This document shows, piece after piece, positions 1 through 7,667 of a DNA stretch of 64,000 bases. Under the pieces are notes generated by a model that saw nothing but the letters and a program-made list of their open reading frames with translations, made no database searches and had not been told where the DNA came from. The DNA lies in assembly GCF_051400755.1 (NCBI RefSeq), contig NZ_JBLFFL010000001.1, forward strand, positions 992,001 through 1,056,000. Direction: 5' to 3'. The stretch's first letter is position 1. Every line of letters begins with the position of its first letter. Both the position numbers and the translations under genes were made by a program. This DNA comes from Parapedobacter sp051400755. Its GTDB lineage: Bacteria; Bacteroidota; Bacteroidia; Sphingobacteriales; Sphingobacteriaceae.

Positions 1-534
1 AACGAACGCGCCGAAGACCGGCACCAAACCCAGCGGATGGTTAAGTGCTTTTTTCAGCCACGTAACGATTCGCCCCATTTCATGGCGCTTCAGATAAAAG
101 CAAACCGGTGATAGCACGACGACATAAACCATGATGTTGCCCAAAAACCAGAGGTGGCCGGGACTGGGCGAATAACTTCGATCAAATTGATAGTAATGTT
201 GCCAAAGGTATACATGGATGGGAACAATGAAGACTGCCCCGAAAAGAAAGGGAAGTAGAATCCTGCTGGCTCGTTCACGCAGCAGTTGCCGCCAATTCCT
301 GCGTTGAATAGCGAAATAAACCCCCATGCCCGATACATAAAACAAGAGGGGTATGCGCCACACATTGAGCAAGGTCATGGGAAGCCATAAGGCCACCCAA
401 GGCTTGTCTGTGGTAATAAATCCAATCATAACACCCCAGGGCTGAAAGCCGATTGCCACGTGATAAACCAAGAGCAGACCGATCGCAATCACTCTGATCC
501 AATCGATATCATACCTCCGAATCGTTGTTTCCAT
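1..534 (-). CDS. Acyltransferase family 3 membrane protein (3' part lies beyond the window)
   Basis: The reading frame is open from an ATG at 534 to the window edge, giving the first 178 residues. It begins with the RYDIDWIRVIAI stretch typical of acyltransferase-3 proteins: a short cytoplasmic lead with Arg-Asp, then a first membrane helix carrying a conserved His (LLVYHVAIGF). Later hydrophobic segments include LLFYVSGMGVYF and ILLPFLFGAVFIVPIHVYL, and the family motif GHLWFLGNIMVY is present. Such integral membrane enzymes move acyl groups onto sugars or other envelope molecules; the substrate here cannot be told. The start sits 10 bases before the ankyrin gene region on the same strand (that gene ends at 545), so the two may be cotranscribed. 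Family call is firm; function is general. Confidence 0.85.
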   Translation of the reverse strand, partial: METTIRRYDIDWIRVIAIGLLLVYHVAIGFQPWGVMIGFITTDKPWVALWLPMTLLNVWRIPLLFYVSGMGVYFAIQRRNWRQLLRERASRILLPFLFGAVFIVPIHVYLWQHYYQFDRSYSPSPGHLWFLGNIMVYVVVLSPVCFYLKRHEMGRIVTWLKKALNHPLGLVPVFGAFV

Positions 535-544
535 CCTGTATACC

Positions 545-1147
545 CTATTTTAACATGGCCGCAATTTCCGGCCGGACCTTTTCGAGTTGAGCATGGTCAA
601 GCTTTAGTCCCATGGGTGCCAGCATTTTGCCAAGCATATCATAGGTGTTTTTCACCTCATTGAAAGGTGCCGACACGGAATCATAGGCGGTAGCCCCATA
701 CTTATTCTTGATCGTTTTGTCGGCACCTTTATCCAGCAATATCCTGACGATTTCGGGGCGGCCGAAAAAAGCAGCGCTGATAAGCGGTGTAGACCCTTCG
801 TTATTCCGGAAATTCAAGTCAGCTCCAGCTGCTATCAATAGCTCAGCCATCACCGCTTTGTCGAAGATGACAGCCGTTATTAATGGACTCGAACCGCCAA
901 ACGCGTCTTTCTCGTTGAGATCGGTCCCGGCGGCGATATGCTGCTTGAGTGCCGCTACGTTTTCGGTGATCACGGCCGTGTGGATATCGACTGCCGGAGG
1001 TTCAACGTCACCTGTTGCGCTTGACGATGCGCCATCTTGTTGTGCAGAACCATTCCCGCCGGAGCAGGCGACTGTCAGCATAAGGGTAGCCAAAAACGTC
1101 ATCCCAAGAACTGCTTTCGGCAAATTGATTGTTGGTGTTTTCATCAT
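545..1147 (-). CDS. Ankyrin-repeat lipoprotein
   Basis: This 200-residue protein has an N-terminal hydrophobic signal ending in the lipobox LTVAC with Cys28, so it is probably a lipoprotein exported across the inner membrane. A Ser/Gly-rich linker follows, then about three to four ankyrin repeats between residues 50 and 160, seen as repeated G-x-D-L-N and S-T/S-P-L-I-x-A-A cores (for example AGADLNFRNNEGSTPLISAA). Ankyrin repeats bind proteins, so a periplasmic or surface binding role is likely, with no enzymatic motif. It is transcribed divergently from the AraC-type regulator starting at 1344, with 196 bases between them, and it is followed on its own strand by the acyltransferase gene. Regulation by the divergent regulator is possible but not shown. 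Confidence 0.85.
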   Translation of the reverse strand: MMKTPTINLPKAVLGMTFLATLMLTVACSGGNGSAQQDGASSSATGDVEPPAVDIHTAVITENVAALKQHIAAGTDLNEKDAFGGSSPLITAVIFDKAVMAELLIAAGADLNFRNNEGSTPLISAAFFGRPEIVRILLDKGADKTIKNKYGATAYDSVSAPFNEVKNTYDMLGKMLAPMGLKLDHAQLEKVRPEIAAMLK

Positions 1148-1310
1148 GTTATTCCATTAATTTTATTGGCGTATTTTCAATACGGTAAAGGTCGGCCAAT
1201 GCCCTGGCGTGGGCTAAACAGTTTTGCGGATAAAAGCATTAAGTTTGAAGTAGGCAATATAAATTATGACGAATAGGCATAAACTATGATGCAAAGCCCG
1301 GTGCAAAGGG

Positions 1311-1318
1311 TATCTTTG
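1311..1318 (+). promoter_or_regulatory. Possible -7 promoter box of the AraC-type regulator
   Basis: The octamer TATCTTTG fits the Bacteroidota -7 consensus TAnnTTTG and lies 25 bases before the start codon of the regulator at 1344. No clear -33 TTTG is seen at the usual distance upstream, so this is a weak call. Confidence 0.35.
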
Positions 1319-1343
1319 TTTCAAAGAAAAGCAGGGCTACGCT

Positions 1344-3425
1344 ATGCCGGATTTGCATTCTGACACCAACGGCTTTATCAGCCAAGTCACGGCTATTATC
1401 GAGGATAATCTATCTGACGAACAGTTTGGTGTGTCCGAACTGGCCAACGAACTGCACATGAGCCGGTCAAATCTGCTGCGGAAGGTGAGGTCCCTGAGTA
1501 ATCTCTCGGTTAGCCAGCTGATCAGGCAAGTACGCTTAGCGCGCGGCATGGACCTGCTGAAAACTGCTCCACTGACCGTCTCCGAAATAGCTTACCAAGT
1601 AGGGTTTGGCAGCACTTCCTATTTTATCAAATGCTTCCGGGAGCATTACGGGTATCCGCCGGGAGAAGTACACAAAAGAATCCCAGCAGCAGCCACCCTC
1701 CCCGTCAATGAAAATCGTGAATCTACACCGTTGGCGCACCCCCGCCCTAGACGGCGCTTGATCGTTGTAGGGGCACTAACCGCGCTTACCCTGCTGGCTA
1801 TTGGTTTGCTGGGTTATTATTTCTGGCGGCGGCCGCCATCAACCCCACTTGAAAAATCAATAGCCGTATTGCCGTTTAAAAACGAAAGCAATGATTCGAC
1901 CAACCTATATGTGATCAACGGGTTGATGGAGTCGACACTCAACAACCTCCAAAAAATAAAAGACCTCAAGGTCGTCAGCCGGACATCCGCAGAAAAGTAC
2001 CGCAACGTTGCGAAATCCATTCCGGAAATGGCTAAAGAACTGAATGTCCACTATTTTGTGGAAGGAAGCGGTCAAAAAATCGGTGACCAGCTTTTGCTGA
2101 ACATCCAACTCATCGAGGGACCTAGCGACAGACACCTCTGGTCCAAGCAATACCGCCGTCACACAACTGATATTTTTCTGCTACAGGAGGAAATCGCGAA
2201 AGACATCACGAAAGAGATCCAAGCCATTGTCACGCAAGACGAACGAAGGCGCATAGAAAAGAAACCCACGGAAAATCTGGTCGCTTATGATTTGTTTTTA
2301 CAGGGCGTGGAGTTGCTGCAACAAGGGGGCAGCGACAACCTGAAAAACGCCATCGGATATTTCAAGCAAGCCATCGGGTACGATGAAAAATTTGCACTCG
2401 CCTATGCCTGCAGCGCGATAGCCTGCTATTACCTGGATATTTTCATGGCCGATCAGCAATATACGGCCGAAATCGCTGACTTTGCAGACAAGGCGGTATT
2501 CCACGACCCCACACTCCCGGAAAGCCTGATTGCCAAAGCGCTGTTCTATGCGCATAAAAAAGAATACAAGGCGGCCATTCCTTATTTTGAGAAGGCATTG
2601 GAATACAATCCCAACTCCATCCTGGCCATCAATTTCCTTTCGGATTTTTACAACAACTTCACCCCCAATACGGCCAAATACCTGGAATATGCGCTATGGG
2701 GACTCCGATTGGATGCCGCCGCACGCGATTCTGCGGCAGCAAGCCTTAATTACTTGCACCTGAGCAATGCGTTTATCCAAACCGGATTCGTTGATGAAGC
2801 GCTTGCTTACATCGATAAGTCGTTGGATTACAATCCTACTAATTCTTTTGCCATATGGGTCAAAGCGGCGGTTCTTTTTGCCAGAGACAAAAACACCCTA
2901 GCCGGTAGGCAGGTGCTATTGAAGGAACTGGAGCGAGATCCTAACCAGCTGCACATCTTGCAAGAACTCGCAAAAGCCTATCATTACACGGGTGATGATG
3001 AACGTGCTTACCAATATTATAAGCGGTTTATCGAAATCAGGGAACGCCAACAACTGGATATTTTTGGAAACGTCGATTTAACCATCGCCATCATATTGGC
3101 CAATAAGGGTTTCAGGGAAGAAGCGGATAAGTTTGCCGCCGATTTCAAGGCTTTTTCCGATAACGATCAGTCGATCTATAAACATATGCACCTGGCGCTG
3201 TATTACCTGTATCAGCGGAATGCCCAAAAAGCAATTGAACACCTGCAGTTGTTTTCGGAAGAAGATAATTACCAATACTGGATTCTGTTATTGCCCGAAG
3301 ACCCCATCGTCGACCCCATCAGGGGTCTCCCAGCGTTTAAGCGCGTCATGCATGCCATCGAGACCAAGTTTTGGGATCAGCACAACGAGATTAAAGCATC
3401 TCTGGAAGAGAAGGGGCTGCTTTAG
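1344..3425 (+). CDS. Membrane-anchored AraC-type regulator with TolB-like and TPR regions
   Basis: The 693-residue protein has three parts. Residues 10-112 form an AraC/XylS DNA-binding domain with both helix-turn-helices, including VSEIAYQVGFGSTSYFIKCFREHYGYPP. A basic stretch (RPRRR) precedes one membrane helix at about 139-161. Residues 171-295 resemble the TolB-N/FlgO-like domain seen in adenylate-cyclase-type regulators (SIAVLPFKNESND, then LNVHYFVEGSGQKIGDQLLLNIQLIE). The rest, to about 690, is TPR repeats. The topology resembles CadC or ToxR: a cytoplasmic DNA-binding head and a periplasmic sensor, so it probably transduces an envelope signal directly to DNA. Its target is unknown; the divergent ankyrin lipoprotein gene is the nearest candidate. 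It converges on the ATPase gene ending at 3460. Confidence 0.9.
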   Translation: MPDLHSDTNGFISQVTAIIEDNLSDEQFGVSELANELHMSRSNLLRKVRSLSNLSVSQLIRQVRLARGMDLLKTAPLTVSEIAYQVGFGSTSYFIKCFREHYGYPPGEVHKRIPAAATLPVNENRESTPLAHPRPRRRLIVVGALTALTLLAIGLLGYYFWRRPPSTPLEKSIAVLPFKNESNDSTNLYVINGLMESTLNNLQKIKDLKVVSRTSAEKYRNVAKSIPEMAKELNVHYFVEGSGQKIGDQLLLNIQLIEGPSDRHLWSKQYRRHTTDIFLLQEEIAKDITKEIQAIVTQDERRRIEKKPTENLVAYDLFLQGVELLQQGGSDNLKNAIGYFKQAIGYDEKFALAYACSAIACYYLDIFMADQQYTAEIADFADKAVFHDPTLPESLIAKALFYAHKKEYKAAIPYFEKALEYNPNSILAINFLSDFYNNFTPNTAKYLEYALWGLRLDAAARDSAAASLNYLHLSNAFIQTGFVDEALAYIDKSLDYNPTNSFAIWVKAAVLFARDKNTLAGRQVLLKELERDPNQLHILQELAKAYHYTGDDERAYQYYKRFIEIRERQQLDIFGNVDLTIAIILANKGFREEADKFAADFKAFSDNDQSIYKHMHLALYYLYQRNAQKAIEHLQLFSEEDNYQYWILLLPEDPIVDPIRGLPAFKRVMHAIETKFWDQHNEIKASLEEKGLL

Positions 3426-3459
3426 GCGTTTGACCAATGTACACGTATACGGTAAGCCC

Positions 3460-4644
3460 CTAAAAAAGTGATTTTGGATTTATTTTGAGGAACTCCTGCC
3501 AGGGAATGCCCCCATTTCCCACCAATAATATTCGACCGGGATTGATTTGCTTGCTGAATTGGGTCATACTAATTTTTGGTTGGTTGCTGCCACTCTTCAC
3601 TTCAATGCCAATGACTTTGCCGCGGTGCTCTAATACGAAATCGACCTCCAGTCCGCCTTCTCGCCAATAATAAGTATTGAACCCGTCGGCGTAAGCGGCA
3701 TTAATCAGGTGTGCGCCGACGGCAGATTCGACCATCCTCCCCCACAGCTCGGGTTGGTGGCGTACTTCCTGAAAATACTCGGCACGCTGTGCACTGATCA
3801 GTGCCGTATTATGCACCTGAAATTTCGGACTAGACGAACGCTTCCGTAAGGCTTTCCGGTCAAATTTTTCGATTCCGCTGAGCAGTCCGGCAGTATTCAA
3901 CAGTTGAAGGTAGTGTGCCAGCGTGGTGGTATTGCCGGCATCCAACAATTGCCCCATGATCTTGGTGTAAGCAAGGATTTGTCCGGAATAGATACAACCG
4001 AGCTCAAAAAGCCGCTTCATCAACGCGGGCTTGTCTACCCGGGTAAGCATCAGGATATCCTTCGATATACTCGTTTCGATCAACGATTCAGCTACATACC
4101 GTTTCCAGCGATCCTCATCGGCCACCAGAGATGCCGAGCCAGGATAGGCGCCAAACCAAACGTATTGATCGATATCCCAACCGAAAGCCTGTTGCATTTC
4201 ATCAAAAGACCAATGCCCCATATACGTGGTTTCAAAACGCCCGGCCAGCGATTCGGTAAGCCCCTGTTGCAACAATAGGCGGGAAGATCCCAATAGGATG
4301 ACTTTCAAATTGATTTGCTTGCGCGTATCGGTATCCCAAAGCAGTTTTACCGTTTCGCTCCAGTTATTAATTTTTTGTATTTCATCAATAATCAATAGAA
4401 ACTCATTTGCCTGCCTTTGTTCCATCAGCGTACGGGCAGTATCCCATTGCTGAATGAGCCACCCGCTATCTGAAGCCGCCACCGCATCAGCCGAAACAAA
4501 CAAATGACGCATATCCATTTTTTTCGTCAACTGCGTAATTAAGGTGGTTTTCCCTACCTGCCGAGGTCCCATCAATACTTGTATAAACTTTCTAGGCTCT
4601 TTTATCCGGACTGTAAGGCCTTCTAGATAAGGGCGTTCAAACAT
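3460..4644 (-). CDS. P-loop ATPase with DUF4143 C-terminal domain
   Basis: With the ATG at 4644 the protein has 394 residues; an upstream TTG at 4662 would add six residues but lies inside a palindrome. An AAA_14-type ATPase domain holds a Walker A motif (GPRQVGKTT, about residues 26-34) and Walker B (FLLIIDEIQ, about 82-90). The C-terminal DUF4143 region contains EVDFVLEHRGKVIGIEVKSG, which resembles a degenerate PD-(D/E)xK nuclease core. Proteins of this type are widespread and poorly understood; roles in DNA metabolism or as solitary stress ATPases have been suggested. The gene stands alone, convergent with the AraC-type regulator. Two perfect tandem palindromes lie immediately before its start and probably control it. 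Confidence 0.88.
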   Translation of the reverse strand: MFERPYLEGLTVRIKEPRKFIQVLMGPRQVGKTTLITQLTKKMDMRHLFVSADAVAASDSGWLIQQWDTARTLMEQRQANEFLLIIDEIQKINNWSETVKLLWDTDTRKQINLKVILLGSSRLLLQQGLTESLAGRFETTYMGHWSFDEMQQAFGWDIDQYVWFGAYPGSASLVADEDRWKRYVAESLIETSISKDILMLTRVDKPALMKRLFELGCIYSGQILAYTKIMGQLLDAGNTTTLAHYLQLLNTAGLLSGIEKFDRKALRKRSSSPKFQVHNTALISAQRAEYFQEVRHQPELWGRMVESAVGAHLINAAYADGFNTYYWREGGLEVDFVLEHRGKVIGIEVKSGSNQPKISMTQFSKQINPGRILLVGNGGIPWQEFLKINPKSLF

Positions 4645-4654
4645 GATTTGGAAT

Positions 4655-4696
4655 TTACTCAATGTGTTGAGTAAAATTACTCAATGTATTGAGTAA
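4655..4696. promoter_or_regulatory. Two tandem perfect palindromes (TTACTCAA-N4-TTGAGTAA)
   Basis: Two 20-bp perfect inverted repeats occupy 4655-4674 and 4677-4696. Both have arms TTACTCAA and TTGAGTAA; the spacers are TGTG and TGTA. Their starts are 22 bp apart, about two helical turns, so two dimers could bind on one DNA face. They lie 11 bases upstream of the DUF4143 ATPase ATG, where they would act as an operator or a hairpin in its leader. Confidence 0.6.
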
Positions 4697-4728
4697 AAGC
4701 AAGCTTTACTTGATAAAAATCGCTTATT

Positions 4729-4766
4729 TGTCCGTTTTTGAACAATAAAGTGTTCGATATCGAACA
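4729..4766 (+). promoter_or_regulatory. Paired upstream activator sites, copy 1
   Basis: Site A (4729-4744) reads TGTCCGTTTTTGAACA and site B (4751-4766) reads TGTTCGATATCGAACA, a perfect 16-bp palindrome. They start 22 bp apart and 54 bases separate the end of site B from the GG of the sigma-54-type promoter. The same pair recurs at 10145 and 17404, so these are probably enhancer sites for a dimeric activator. Confidence 0.75.
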
Positions 4767-4817
4767 CATATTGGGATCCCAAAGCCATATCATTTTGATT
4801 TACAGCCAATTATACTT

Positions 4818-4833
4818 TTGGCGCAATAACTGT
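4818..4833 (+). promoter_or_regulatory. Sigma-54-type -24/-12 promoter, copy 1
   Basis: TTGGCGCAATAACTGT matches the -24 element (TTGGCGC) and has GT exactly ten bases after GG, where consensus has GC. The predicted transcript would start near 4844, cross the permease remnant and reach the permease gene at 5233. Confidence 0.65.
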
Positions 4834-4875
4834 CGGCACCATTATGAACGGTGACAACCGGAGCCGACAATTAAT

Positions 4876-5037
4876 AGCGATGATGGCTGCAAGGATTTGC
4901 CTATTGCATTTCGCTGAACGGGTGGGTGTTTCTGCTTGCGGGGGTGGTTGTGTTGGCCGCAGCTGCCCTGACGATGGGGATTCATACACTCAAGGCTGCC
5001 AACGCAAATCCCGCGGATAGTTTGAGGGATGAATGAG
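4876..5037 (+). pseudogene. 3'-end remnant of an FtsX-type permease gene
   Basis: Reading back from the stop at about 5034-5036, the frame gives WLQGFAYCISLNGWVFLLAG, followed by a hydrophobic helix and the tail ANPADSLRDE. This matches the last membrane helix and fixed ending of the six intact permeases nearby. Nothing of the first 750 or so residues survives; upstream sequence passes directly into the sigma-54-type promoter region. The helix and tail (LTMGIHTLKAANANP) most resemble the permease at 17545 (LTIGIKAFKAAVANP), not its immediate neighbours. Confidence 0.8.
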
Positions 5038-5040
5038 GTT

Positions 5041-5123
5041 TTAGCCTATTGCTCTTCGTCTGGATCCGGTGCGCTCCGCTGCCGTATCCTAGGCCGTGTT
5101 CGCAACAGGCTAAAACAGCGGAG
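5041..5123 (+). repeat. Structured intergenic element, copy A
   Basis: Arms at 5041-5052 (TTAGCCTATTGC) and 5102-5113 (GCAACAGGCTAA) pair with one mismatch. The enclosed core contains CTGGATCCGG, GCTCCGCTG and TATCCTAGGCCG. The loop sequence CTCCGCTG (5074-5081) is exactly complementary to CAGCGGAG (5116-5123) just outside the stem, so a pseudoknot is possible. A second copy lies at 12741-12822 with the same architecture. Confidence 0.65.
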
Positions 5124-5184
5124 GTAGGATAGGAAGAAGGGATAACGATTTAATGGAACAAGGATAGTAGGAGCAAGGATAGGC

Positions 5185-5229
5185 GTGTCTAGTGTCTAAA
5201 GTCTAGTGTCTGTTGTCTAAAGTCTAAAA
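5185..5229 (+). repeat. Short GTCTA-type repeats before the permease start
   Basis: Six imperfect units built on GTCTA (such as GTGTCTAGTGTCTAAAGTC) run up to the ATG at 5233. A shorter version with the shared lead ATAGGCGTGTCTA precedes the permease at 12910. The two intergenic regions are therefore homologous from structured element to start codon. Confidence 0.6.
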
Positions 5230-5232
5230 AAA

Positions 5233-7644
5233 ATGATAACGAACCACCTCAAAACCGCCTGGCGTACACTATTGCGCCAACGTAAAACGACTCTAATCAA
5301 TCTATCAGGGCTTGCCATCGGCATGACGGCGGCCTTTTTCGTGTTCCTTTGGGTGAAAAATGAATATGCTTACAACGGCTATCATCAAGATGCGGAACGC
5401 ATATACCGCCTGAAGACCTATCTGACGATTGATCAAAACAACACTTGGGTGTGGGAAAATTCGCCTTATTTGCTAGGCGAGGAGGCCAAAAAACAATTGC
5501 CCGAGTTGGAGGCACTGACCCGGATACGCGCGATGAGGTTTGATACGCCGACCATTGCCGTTGATGGGCAACGGCTGAAGGAGAAAGCGGCGGCGCAGGT
5601 GGATGAGCAGTGGTTTGGGATGTTCGATTACGATTTTGTGGAAGGAAGTGCTAAGGCCTTCAACAGCCATCTACACAGTGTCATCCTCACCGAATCAAAT
5701 GCGCGCCGGTATTTCGGGAAAGGGTCGGCCGTGGGTAAGACCCTGCGTATCGACTCGATCGACCACCAGGTGCAGGGTGTGATCAAAGACTTCCCGACCA
5801 ACTCCAATTTCCGGTACCACATGTACCTTCCCATCGCCGCCAGGCTGTCCGACCCAAATGCCAGCCGGACCGACCTCGGTTGGGGAAACTTCGGTTACCG
5901 GACATTTGTCAAGATCGCAGCCACAGCAAACCCAGTCAGCGTTGCCGGAAAACTGCACGGTATCCTGGCATCCCACCGCGACAAAAAGAAAGATGATGTC
6001 CAGATCGGGCTCATCGGGCTCATGGACATGCATTTCGAAGATGATCTCCAATCCTCCTCTTTCCAGCACGGCAACCTGAAAACCACTAAAGTGTTTATGA
6101 TACTTGGTGGTATACTGCTTGCAATCGCCTGTATCAATTATGTGAATCTCACTACCGCCCGCGCGTCATTGCGCGCAAAAGAAGTGGGCATCAAGAAAAT
6201 CGTAGGTGCGGGCAGGATCGACCTGTTTAAACAGTTCATTGTGGAGGCAATGGTGACCAGTTGCCTAGCCCTGTGCTGCACCCTCCTGTTATCGTGGATT
6301 TGTCTGCCTTTCTTCAACCAGCTGGTGGATAATCATTTTGTTCTCTCGCTCACCGATCGTACGCTTTGGCAATTACTGGGTGGTACGTTGCTCGTCAGCA
6401 CACTGCTAACAGGTATCTACCCCGCCCTACTCTTATCATCATTCCGGCCCGTGACCGTTTTCCGGGGGGAAAACATTTTGGGGATGCAGGATTCGGCACT
6501 GCGCAAATCGTTGGTCGTGGTTCAGTTTGTCATTTCCATCGTACTGATGATCGGCACCATCGTCATTTACCGGCAGATGCAATACATCCAAACCCAACAT
6601 GCCAGCTATGATCATTCGCAGGTGATGACATTGAACGTTCCCTGGCAATATTGGGCGGCTGATTTCCGAGCAGGACGCACCGACATCCGCGATGTGTTGC
6701 GGCAAAAGCTGTCTGCCGAGAGCAGCGTGGAGCGTATATCGGTGATGAATGGCGGATCAGTTGTCAACATGGACGATAACGCTTCGGGCGGGTTTGACTG
6801 GGATGGGCGTGCAGCAGACTTCGACCCGCCCATCGTACCATTCGATGTCGACACCAACTTTATGGCTTTGGCCAACCTGCAACTGGTGGAAGGGCGGTGG
6901 TTTACCCCACATAGCCAAGCAGACGAACGCAATGTAGTGCTCAACGAGACAGCAGTGCGTGAGCTCGGCATCCGGCAACCCATCATTGGGCAGCGTTTTG
7001 TAAACCGCAGCGATACCGGGGTGATTATCGGCGTGGTACAGGATTTTGTATATAAAAGCATGCACGAACCCATCGGGGCAGCGGTGCTGAGTAACGATCC
7101 CGGATCCTCCTCTACCTTTTTGGTCAAGACGGCTGCGGGAAGGCATACCGAAGCCCACGAAGCTGCAGCGCGCATCTGGAAGGAATTAATGCCAGATACT
7201 CCTTTTGAATACCAGTTTGCTGATGAAGAATTTGACGCATTGTATCGCGCCGACCGCAAGACGGCTTCGCTCATTCTGGTGTTTTCCGCCTTGGCCATTT
7301 TCATCGCTTGCCTGGGCCTGTACGGTTTAGCCGCCTTCAGCACCGAACGGCGGCATAAGGAAATCGGCATCCGCAAGGTATTGGGTGCTACGGTATCCGG
7401 CATGGTGGGGTTGCTTTCCAAAGATTTCGTGAAGCTGGTACTGGTTGCTGTAGTAATCGCCTCCCCCATCGCGTGGTGGATCATGAATAAGTGGCTGGCC
7501 GATTTTGCCTACCGCATCGATATCCAATGGTGGATGTTTGCCGGGGCGGGATTAGTAGCAGTGGTGATTGCATTGGCTACGGTGAGCTGGCAAGCGGTAC
7601 GGGCAGCGGTGGCCAATCCTGTCGACTCATTGAGGGATGAGTAG
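5233..7644 (+). CDS. FtsX/MacB-type ABC permease, pair 1 first member
   Basis: This 803-residue inner-membrane protein has the double-module layout of the family: helix 1 at about 21-41, a MacB-type periplasmic core to about 280, three helices to about 400 (with VNLTTARASLRAKEVGIKKIVGAG), a middle helix near 425-450, a second periplasmic core, and a final three-helix FtsX domain. Such permeases use a MacB/LolD-like ATPase for mechanotransmission of envelope substrates; no ATPase is encoded here. The tail is AVANPVDSLRDE. The N-terminus (RTLLRQRKTTLINLSG) resembles the permease at 17545. The partner gene begins 23 bases downstream, so the two form an operon. The double activator sites at 4729 and sigma-54-type promoter lie 0.4 kb upstream, beyond a permease remnant. 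Confidence 0.9.
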   Translation: MITNHLKTAWRTLLRQRKTTLINLSGLAIGMTAAFFVFLWVKNEYAYNGYHQDAERIYRLKTYLTIDQNNTWVWENSPYLLGEEAKKQLPELEALTRIRAMRFDTPTIAVDGQRLKEKAAAQVDEQWFGMFDYDFVEGSAKAFNSHLHSVILTESNARRYFGKGSAVGKTLRIDSIDHQVQGVIKDFPTNSNFRYHMYLPIAARLSDPNASRTDLGWGNFGYRTFVKIAATANPVSVAGKLHGILASHRDKKKDDVQIGLIGLMDMHFEDDLQSSSFQHGNLKTTKVFMILGGILLAIACINYVNLTTARASLRAKEVGIKKIVGAGRIDLFKQFIVEAMVTSCLALCCTLLLSWICLPFFNQLVDNHFVLSLTDRTLWQLLGGTLLVSTLLTGIYPALLLSSFRPVTVFRGENILGMQDSALRKSLVVVQFVISIVLMIGTIVIYRQMQYIQTQHASYDHSQVMTLNVPWQYWAADFRAGRTDIRDVLRQKLSAESSVERISVMNGGSVVNMDDNASGGFDWDGRAADFDPPIVPFDVDTNFMALANLQLVEGRWFTPHSQADERNVVLNETAVRELGIRQPIIGQRFVNRSDTGVIIGVVQDFVYKSMHEPIGAAVLSNDPGSSSTFLVKTAAGRHTEAHEAAARIWKELMPDTPFEYQFADEEFDALYRADRKTASLILVFSALAIFIACLGLYGLAAFSTERRHKEIGIRKVLGATVSGMVGLLSKDFVKLVLVAVVIASPIAWWIMNKWLADFAYRIDIQWWMFAGAGLVAVVIALATVSWQAVRAAVANPVDSLRDE

Positions 7645-7667
7645 TGTTGATTCTAAAACAAAACAAC

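Noticed and set aside
708..1160. Long open frame on the plus strand across the ankyrin gene
   Set aside because: It mirrors the ankyrin gene on the other strand and has no family character.
5041..5229. Insertion sequence or transposon in the permease intergenic regions
   Set aside because: The repeated block has no transposase, no clear terminal repeats and no target duplication.
7644..7667. GTG start for the second permease of pair 1
   Set aside because: It adds eight residues absent from paralogues and touches the upstream stop; the ATG at 7668 aligns with all copies.
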